From contig VGCD01000007.1 of NCBI GenBank assembly GCA_016870215.1, positions 1 to 64,000 of the forward strand: DNA of 64,000 nt. Direction: 5' to 3'. Numbering within the stretch: the first letter of the stretch is position 1; each line of letters begins with the position of its first letter. Position numbers and translations under genes: made by a program. Positions 59,347 to 64,000 of this stretch are shown here, in pieces. Under the pieces are notes generated by a model that saw nothing but the letters and a program-made list of their open reading frames with translations, did not search any database and was not told the DNA's origin. The DNA is from Actinomycetota bacterium. Lineage in GTDB: Bacteria > Actinomycetota > Acidimicrobiia > Acidimicrobiales > Ilumatobacteraceae.

Positions 59347-61020
59347 TCAGGAGACGACGTAATCGCGCATGCGCTTCTGAATGAGCTCGCGACGCTTCTG
59401 CAATTCGCGGTAGGTGAGCGAGTTAGTCGCGACATCGACTCCAAGGCTCGCTTTGACACTGTCGAAATTGAATTCGACGGCAGTCGGGTCGATGCCCAAT
59501 TCCTTGCCAAGTCGCTCACCGTGTCGTTGAGTGAAGACGAGGGTGATGTTGGCGACCTCAGCCAAGAGGTCAAGGTCGGGGGCGAGCCGTGCGATTGCGC
59601 CGTCGAGAAACACCATGTTCTTCACGTACAGCATGAGTTCTTTTGGCAACTTTGCGCCGTAGGCGAGCAACGACTTCACCACGCGCTGAACTTCCTTCAC
59701 CAACTCTTCACCCGACAATGTCGTCGGGTCGATTGGTTCTGCGAGTCGCAGGTCGATGATGACGTCATCGATGACGGTGTCGAGGGGTAAGGCGCCGAGA
59801 TCGCGAAGTGCTGCCACTTGGCCACGAAGATCATTCGTGGTTGCAGCGAGCATGAGTTTGAGAAAAGCGAGACGCCGTACGTCGCTCAGGCGGCCCACAA
59901 TGCCGTAGTCGAGCAATGCCGTGCGTCCATCGGCCATGACGAACAAGTTGCCGCCGTGAAGGTCGCCATGGAATACGCCGCGGATGAGCGCACCCTCCAT
60001 GAACGCGATCATTCCGGTTCTGATGACGGCTTCAGTATCGATGCCGGCGTTGTGCATACCAGCCACATCGTCGAAGTTGAAGCCTTCGAGACGCTCCATC
60101 ACCAGAACTCGTTTCGTGACAAGTTCAGGATGTGGTCGCGGCACGACATATCCGTTCTGGTCCAACTCACGCAGCATCGTTGCAACGTCAACCATGTTCG
60201 CTGCCTCCATCCGGAAGTCCAGCTCTTCAACGATGGTCTCGGCGAACAACTCCACCAACGCGGGTGGATTTGCAAGCGCAGCCACAGGAATGCGGCCAAT
60301 CATCAGAGGTGCAATCCACGACATGACTTTGAGGTCTTCACGCACTCGGTCAGACACCGTGGGGCGCTGTACCTTCACAACCACGTCTTCGCCGGTTCGC
60401 AGAGTTGCTCGATGTACCTGCGCAATCGAGGCCGCTGCGAGTGGCGTGGTGTCGAAAGTCGCGAACACATCAGACAGGCGAGCCCCCAAGTCACGTTCGA
60501 CAGTGCGCAACACATCAGCGAAAGTCTCGGCCGGCACTTGGTCGCGACATTTCTTGAACTCACCCACGAGTTCTTCTGGAAACAAGCCTTCACCACTACT
60601 GATGATCTGAGCAAGCTTGATGTAGGTAGCGCCGAGTTTCTCGATGGCCATGCGAAGTCGACGCGAGAGATCGGCACGTGACTCTTCTGGAGTGTCGAAT
60701 GTTGAGAACCACAAGACGCCGCGTCGACGCAAATACCAGGGCGCAATGGCACGTCCGAGTCGATACACGACGACGACCAAGCGGCGAAGGGGAGGCAGGA
60801 CACGACGCTTTGTCAAGGTGGGAACTTCACGTTGTGCTGCAGAGCGAAGATCGATGGCGACCTCTGTCCACGCTGACCCAGCAGGGTCGAGAATCCACGG
60901 TGGTTGATCAGAGAATGCGCCGAAGGCCAAATCAGCCGCCGGAGCGTGGGGAGTAACGCTCACCTCTGAAGTCTGCCCGTTTGCGTCTGACGGCGTCTCG
61001 TCGTGAGGACGATTGCTCAT
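59347..61020 (-). CDS. AarF/UbiB (ABC1/ADCK) family atypical kinase
   Basis: A 557-residue UbiB-family protein. The usual KxGQ motif reads KLAQ (EKLGATYIKLAQIISS), the Ala-rich nucleotide loop is PLAAASIAQVHRA, catalytic Asp is in FHGDLHGGNLF, and the metal-binding motif is DYG (LLDYGIVG). Two C-terminal hydrophobic segments seen in many members are not obvious. UbiB proteins support quinone or lipid biosynthesis through ATPase activity; here menaquinone or isoprenoid handling is possible. ATG 61020 is chosen because longer starts overlap the divergent gene. Confidence 0.9.
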   Translation of the reverse strand: MSNRPHDETPSDANGQTSEVSVTPHAPAADLAFGAFSDQPPWILDPAGSAWTEVAIDLRSAAQREVPTLTKRRVLPPLRRLVVVVYRLGRAIAPWYLRRRGVLWFSTFDTPEESRADLSRRLRMAIEKLGATYIKLAQIISSGEGLFPEELVGEFKKCRDQVPAETFADVLRTVERDLGARLSDVFATFDTTPLAAASIAQVHRATLRTGEDVVVKVQRPTVSDRVREDLKVMSWIAPLMIGRIPVAALANPPALVELFAETIVEELDFRMEAANMVDVATMLRELDQNGYVVPRPHPELVTKRVLVMERLEGFNFDDVAGMHNAGIDTEAVIRTGMIAFMEGALIRGVFHGDLHGGNLFVMADGRTALLDYGIVGRLSDVRRLAFLKLMLAATTNDLRGQVAALRDLGALPLDTVIDDVIIDLRLAEPIDPTTLSGEELVKEVQRVVKSLLAYGAKLPKELMLYVKNMVFLDGAIARLAPDLDLLAEVANITLVFTQRHGERLGKELGIDPTAVEFNFDSVKASLGVDVATNSLTYRELQKRRELIQKRMRDYVVS

Positions 61021-61031
61021 GTGACGAGGGT

Positions 61032-61037
61032 TATTGT
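61032..61037 (+). promoter_or_regulatory. Predicted -10 hexamer, CaiB-family gene
   Basis: TATTGT lies 7 nt before the ATG at 61045 in the 24-bp gap between divergent start codons. Confidence 0.4.
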
Positions 61038-61044
61038 CACGCGA

Positions 61045-62214
61045 ATGAGCAAAGACCATGATGAAAAGCGCACGCCTGGTCCGTTGGCAGGTGTGCGCGT
61101 CGTCGAACTTGGTGTGATGGTTGCGGGCCCCGCTGCTGGTGGCGTCATGGCCGATTGGGGTGCTGATGTCATCAAGGTCGAGTCACCAACGGGCGATCCA
61201 CTTCGGCACATTTTTGCCGCACTAGGCACTGTTGGCGACTTACCGACGCCGCCCTTTGAAATGGACAACCGCGGCAAGCGTTCCGTTGTGCTCGATGTGG
61301 CGAACGAAGACGATCGCAGCACGCTGTTGTCGCTCATCAAAGACGCTGATGTCTTTCTCACCAACATCCGTTTGCCATCGCTCGCACGCTTGGGGCTTGA
61401 CCCCGAAACGTTGACCGAGAAGTTCCCCAACCTCATTTATGCGTTGCTCACTGGCTACGGGCAAAGCGGCCCCGATGCTGCTCGCGCTGGTTATGACGTT
61501 GGTGCGTTTTGGGCTCGATCCGGATTGGCACAGAACACGGTGCCATTAGATGCGTATCCGTCGATGCTCGGAGGTGGGGTGGGCGATCACGTCACAGCAA
61601 TCACGTTGGTGTCTGGCATCGCTGCCGCATTGTTCGACCGCACTCGTACCGGTCGTGGACGCTTGGTGCACACCAGCCTCTTGCGTGCAGGTGTGTATGC
61701 GAACAGTTGGACTCTTGGTGTGCACCTTCGCTTCGGGCGAGTTGAGAGTGCACGACATCGAGAAGACAGTCGAACGCCACTCATCAACCCGTATCGCACG
61801 GGTGATGGGCGAGGGCTCTGGTTGCTCGGGCTTGAAGCTGACCGACATTGGCCAAACGTTGTTCGTGCCATCGGACGTGAAGATCTCTTCGACGATCCTC
61901 GTTTCGCAACGGCTAGGAGTCGCAAAGAAAATGGAGGAGCGATCGTGGCGCTGCTCGATGAAGTTTTTGCTCGCTACACGCGCGACGAACTGACGAAGAT
62001 TCTCGACGCCCACGATGTGTGGTGGGCGCCGATCAACACCATCGGCGACACCTTGGAAGACCCGCAAGTGATTCTCAATGAAGGCCTTGTCGACATGACA
62101 CCGCGAGAGGGAGATGAACCGTTCCGCGCAGCGAACAGTCCGATCGACTTTGGTGGTTACATGGTGCGTCCGCGAGCCGTGCCAACTCTTGGCGAGCATG
62201 AGCCGCGTTGGTGA
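61045..62214 (+). CDS. CaiB/BaiF-family (class III) CoA-transferase
   Basis: A 389-residue class III CoA-transferase: GVRVVELGVMVAGPAAGGVMADWGADVIKVESP, NRGKRSVVLDV, GYGQSGPDAARAGYD containing the catalytic Asp region, and GRGRLVHTSLLRAGVY. It moves CoA between carboxylic acids, or racemises 2-methylacyl-CoA as Mcr/AMACR does. The latter would suit branched-chain or sterol beta-oxidation but cannot be told apart by eye. ATG 61045 is preferred over the 14-codon extension because of the upstream TATTGT. Confidence 0.92.
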   Translation: MSKDHDEKRTPGPLAGVRVVELGVMVAGPAAGGVMADWGADVIKVESPTGDPLRHIFAALGTVGDLPTPPFEMDNRGKRSVVLDVANEDDRSTLLSLIKDADVFLTNIRLPSLARLGLDPETLTEKFPNLIYALLTGYGQSGPDAARAGYDVGAFWARSGLAQNTVPLDAYPSMLGGGVGDHVTAITLVSGIAAALFDRTRTGRGRLVHTSLLRAGVYANSWTLGVHLRFGRVESARHREDSRTPLINPYRTGDGRGLWLLGLEADRHWPNVVRAIGREDLFDDPRFATARSRKENGGAIVALLDEVFARYTRDELTKILDAHDVWWAPINTIGDTLEDPQVILNEGLVDMTPREGDEPFRAANSPIDFGGYMVRPRAVPTLGEHEPRW

Positions 62215-62233
62215 CTCGCAGCAGCTCGAAGTG

Positions 62234-63022
62234 TCATCGACTCCGTTTGCCCCAGAGGGACTCGAGTACGGGTTCTGCAAGTTCCTTGCGACACACCAAC
62301 AAGTCGGGAAGCCACGTGTCGCGATCGTTGTAGATGAGCGGCGTGCCGTCGATTCGACTGACGTGTAGTCCTGCGGCAGCAGCAACGGCAGCAGGGGCAG
62401 CTGAATCCCACTGATGCATGCCGCCGTCATGAAGATAAATGTCGGCCTCGTTCATGACGATTGACATCGCCTTCGCACCCGCGCTACCAAGGCGAAGCGC
62501 TTCACAGTTCAAGTCTTCGGCCACGATGACAGCGCAATACGGTGCCCGATTGCGAGACGTCACGAGTCGCGGTCGTTCTGACTCTCTAGCACCAACAGTG
62601 GGAGCCGGGTCAGTGCAGAACACCTCGTCGATTGCAGGCAATGACACTGCGCCTGCGGTGAGTTGGCCTTGCTCCCACAACGCAACGTGAACGGCCCAGT
62701 CGGCACGTCCCTCGCCGTATTCGTTCGTTCCGTCGAGCGGGTCGATGATCCACACTCGATCGGCTGAGAGACGTCGTGCGTCGTCGGCGCCTTCTTCCGA
62801 CAACACGGCATCATTGGGGCGAGCTTCGCGAAGACCAGTCATCAAGAAACGATGGCCGAGCATGTCGCCGGTGTCTTTGAGCGTCCACATGGTGGTGCCT
62901 TTGGCAACGAGAGATGTGCGGTGGGCGAGAAGCTGGCGACCTGCCTCACGCGCAAGCGTTTTCGCTAATTCATGGTCGTTCAAGTTCCGCCACAGCGACA
63001 TATCAATTGCTTCGTCGGTCAC
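62234..63022 (-). CDS. Inositol monophosphatase-family phosphatase (CysQ-like)
   Basis: A 262-residue protein with the Li+-sensitive phosphatase signatures: LSEEGADD, WIIDPLDGTNEYGEG (metal-binding DPLDGT) and MHQWDSAAPAAVAAAAG. The order and NEY variant point to 3'(2'),5'-bisphosphate nucleotidase/CysQ rather than inositol-1-phosphatase. CysQ clears pAp and so supports sulfate assimilation, which may relate to the sulfatase elsewhere in the window. GTG 63022 overlaps the preceding stop by 4 bases. Confidence 0.9.
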   Translation of the reverse strand: MTDEAIDMSLWRNLNDHELAKTLAREAGRQLLAHRTSLVAKGTTMWTLKDTGDMLGHRFLMTGLREARPNDAVLSEEGADDARRLSADRVWIIDPLDGTNEYGEGRADWAVHVALWEQGQLTAGAVSLPAIDEVFCTDPAPTVGARESERPRLVTSRNRAPYCAVIVAEDLNCEALRLGSAGAKAMSIVMNEADIYLHDGGMHQWDSAAPAAVAAAAGLHVSRIDGTPLIYNDRDTWLPDLLVCRKELAEPVLESLWGKRSR

Positions 63023-63324
63023 TGCACACCGCGCACCAATGAGATGGTGTCTTTCACCAGTTGGCGCGCTGTTTCTTCGTCAGCTCCTTGTGCCACGAGT
63101 TCGGCGATACGTGCCTCGATGCGTTCGGCAAGTGCATCACTGAACACATCAACACGTTGCGTGCGCGTGACGGCAGTGGCCGCAAGCAATACGACCGCAG
63201 CGAGCGCAGTTGTGCCACCGAAAGTGAGCACCCAGCCCTCATTGTTGCCGGCAATCGACGACACGATCATGCCGGCGATTCCGCCCACGAAGATAATCGC
63301 GCACAGCAGTCGGAGTGACTTCAC
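63019..63324 (-). CDS. Small two-helix membrane protein of unknown function
   Basis: A 101-residue protein with two transmembrane helices (about 4-24 and 33-52) and an acidic, helical cytoplasmic tail (VFSDALAERIEARIAELVAQGADEETARQLVKDTISLV). No family recognised. The GTG start lies 11 nt behind the EttA gene's stop, and its own stop overlaps the CysQ-like gene's start, so it sits between ettA and the phosphatase in one transcript. Confidence 0.7.
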   Translation of the reverse strand: MKSLRLLCAIIFVGGIAGMIVSSIAGNNEGWVLTFGGTTALAAVVLLAATAVTRTQRVDVFSDALAERIEARIAELVAQGADEETARQLVKDTISLVRGVQ

Positions 63325-63335
63325 GGCTCGGCCGA

Positions 63336-64000
63336 TTACCTAGCGAGAGGCTTGTACTTGATGCGGTGAGGTTGCTCTGCGGCAGAGCCAAGTTCCTTGC
63401 GACGCCACGATTCGTACTCACTGAAGTTGCCTTCGAACCAACGCACTTGGCTGTCGCCTTCGAAAGCAAGGACGTGTGTAGCGATTCTGTCGAGGAACCA
63501 GCGATCGTGACTGATGACAACTGCGCAACCGGGGAACGATTCAAGGGCATCTTCAAGTGCACGCAATGTGTCGACGTCGAGGTCGTTTGTTGGTTCGTCG
63601 AGAAGAAGCACGTTTCCGCCACGCTTCAACAGTTTGGCGAGGTGTACGCGGTTGCGTTCTCCACCAGACAAGTCACCAACACGCTTTTGTTGGTCGCTGC
63701 CCTTGAAGTTGAAACTGGCCACATACGCACGGCCGTGAATTTCGCGTCCACCGACTTTCATGTGTTCGACGCCACCGGTTATCTCTTCATAGACCGATGC
63801 GTCGTCGTTCAATGAGTCGCGACTTTGGTCGACGTAACTGAGCACCACCGTGTCACCGACCGTGATGCTTCCCGATGTCGGAGCTTCTTGACCAGTGAGC
63901 ATGCGGAACAGCGTGGTCTTACCTGCTCCGTTCGGGCCGATGATGCCGACGATGCCAGCTGGTGGAAGAGAAAAGGAAAGATCTTCGATGAGTAGTCGGT
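63336..64000 (-). CDS. ettA: EttA, ABC-F translation factor (C-terminal NBD; N-terminus beyond window)
   Basis: The last 221 codons of an ABC-F protein. The second nucleotide-binding domain has Walker [12 protein letters not shown], signature [15 protein letters not shown], Walker [16 protein letters not shown] and [30 protein letters not shown]. The C-terminus [10 protein letters not shown] is typical of EttA, the energy-dependent translational throttle that binds the ribosomal E site. No membrane domain is expected. The frame is open to the window edge. Confidence 0.93.
   Translation of the reverse strand, partial: RLLIEDLSFSLPPAGIVGIIGPNGAGKTTLFRMLTGQEAPTSGSITVGDTVVLSYVDQSRDSLNDDASVYEEITGGVEHMKVGGREIHGRAYVASFNFKGSDQQKRVGDLSGGERNRVHLAKLLKRGGNVLLLDEPTNDLDVDTLRALEDALESFPGCAVVISHDRWFLDRIATHVLAFEGDSQVRWFEGNFSEYESWRRKELGSAAEQPHRIKYKPLAR

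Noticed and set aside
59818-60681. A 287-codon open frame antisense to the UbiB kinase gene
   Set aside because: The opposite strand encodes a clear UbiB protein; the antisense product is His/Ser/Arg-rich with no recognisable motif, a typical shadow frame.
1-64000. Defence islands, prophage, insertion sequences, tRNA or rRNA genes
   Set aside because: No transposase, integrase, restriction, toxin-antitoxin or Cas-like proteins were recognised, and the gaps are too short for structured RNA genes apart from the 36.3-36.5 kb leader.

Overview
The window looks like chromosomal DNA of a mid-GC actinobacterium, most likely of the class Acidimicrobiia (Ilumatobacter-like freshwater or marine lineages). 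This is inferred from gene content. There is mycothiol enzymology (mycothiol S-conjugate amidase, a maleylpyruvate-isomerase-fold protein), three F420-type luciferase-like oxidoreductases, the actinobacterial/archaeal mismatch endonuclease NucS, the actinobacterial form of DapD, a WS/DGAT acyltransferase, UDP-galactopyranose mutase with a GlfT2-like galactofuranosyltransferase, and frequent GTG starts. The DNA is gene-dense (about 60 protein genes, no stretch over 300 bases without one). I see no rRNA, tRNA, insertion sequence, prophage or CRISPR array.

Layout. 0-4.7 kb: a minus-strand group (DUF1330-like protein, TetR regulator, haloalkane dehalogenase cut by the window edge) facing a formylglycine sulfatase, then a conserved protein of unknown function. 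4.7-13.9 kb: sirtuin, rhodanese-E1 fusion, glf/galactofuranosyltransferase operon, a 33-bp tandem repeat, a large SpoIID-SGNH-peptidoglycan-binding exoprotein, an EamA exporter and a class II aldolase. 13.9-26.1 kb: RidA, methylmalonyl-CoA mutase large subunit, the lysS-dapD-nitroreductase operon, D,D-carboxypeptidase, LpdA-like flavoprotein, PQ-loop protein, acyl-CoA carboxylase alpha chain facing its biotin ligase, and an LCP ligase. 26-36.5 kb: GGDEF-EAL protein, PEBP lipoprotein, mca plus half-SCP2, ChbG-like deacetylase, nuclease lipoprotein, thiolase, LLM oxidoreductase, DinB-fold protein, lipocalin-like protein and SDR. 36.5-45 kb: a 68-residue orphan behind a palindrome-rich leader, wax-ester synthase, DsbA-like, PAP2, RecB-family nuclease, hydrolase, SDR, acyl-CoA ligase and acyl-CoA dehydrogenase. 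45-64 kb: zinc/manganese-type ABC importer, a peptidase-S51/CysS-tail fusion, hydrolases, nitronate monooxygenase, geranylgeranyl-reductase-like protein, a split MFE-2 pair (SDR and MaoC), NucS, a UbiB kinase, CaiB CoA-transferase, a CysQ-like phosphatase and EttA cut by the edge.

How it works together. Much of the content is acyl-CoA chemistry (activation, dehydrogenation, hydration, 3-hydroxyacyl dehydrogenation, thiolysis, carboxylation and mutase steps), plus lipid storage and F420/flavin redox enzymes. A second theme is the cell envelope: galactofuranose polymer, LCP attachment, SpoIID-like and M15 enzymes, and the DapD step towards diaminopimelate and lysine.

The most general sequence observation is a promoter-like hexamer TANNNT (often TAGNNT) placed 6-8 nt before the ATG or GTG of about twenty genes. 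This implies widespread leaderless transcription and settles several start choices. Other items worth follow-up are the S51-CysS tail fusion, the palindrome-rich leader at 36.4 kb, the stop-codon-carrying 33-bp repeat at 9.6 kb, and a GGDEF-EAL gene whose first PAS domain runs upstream of any normal start codon. I found no clear defence or mobile system.
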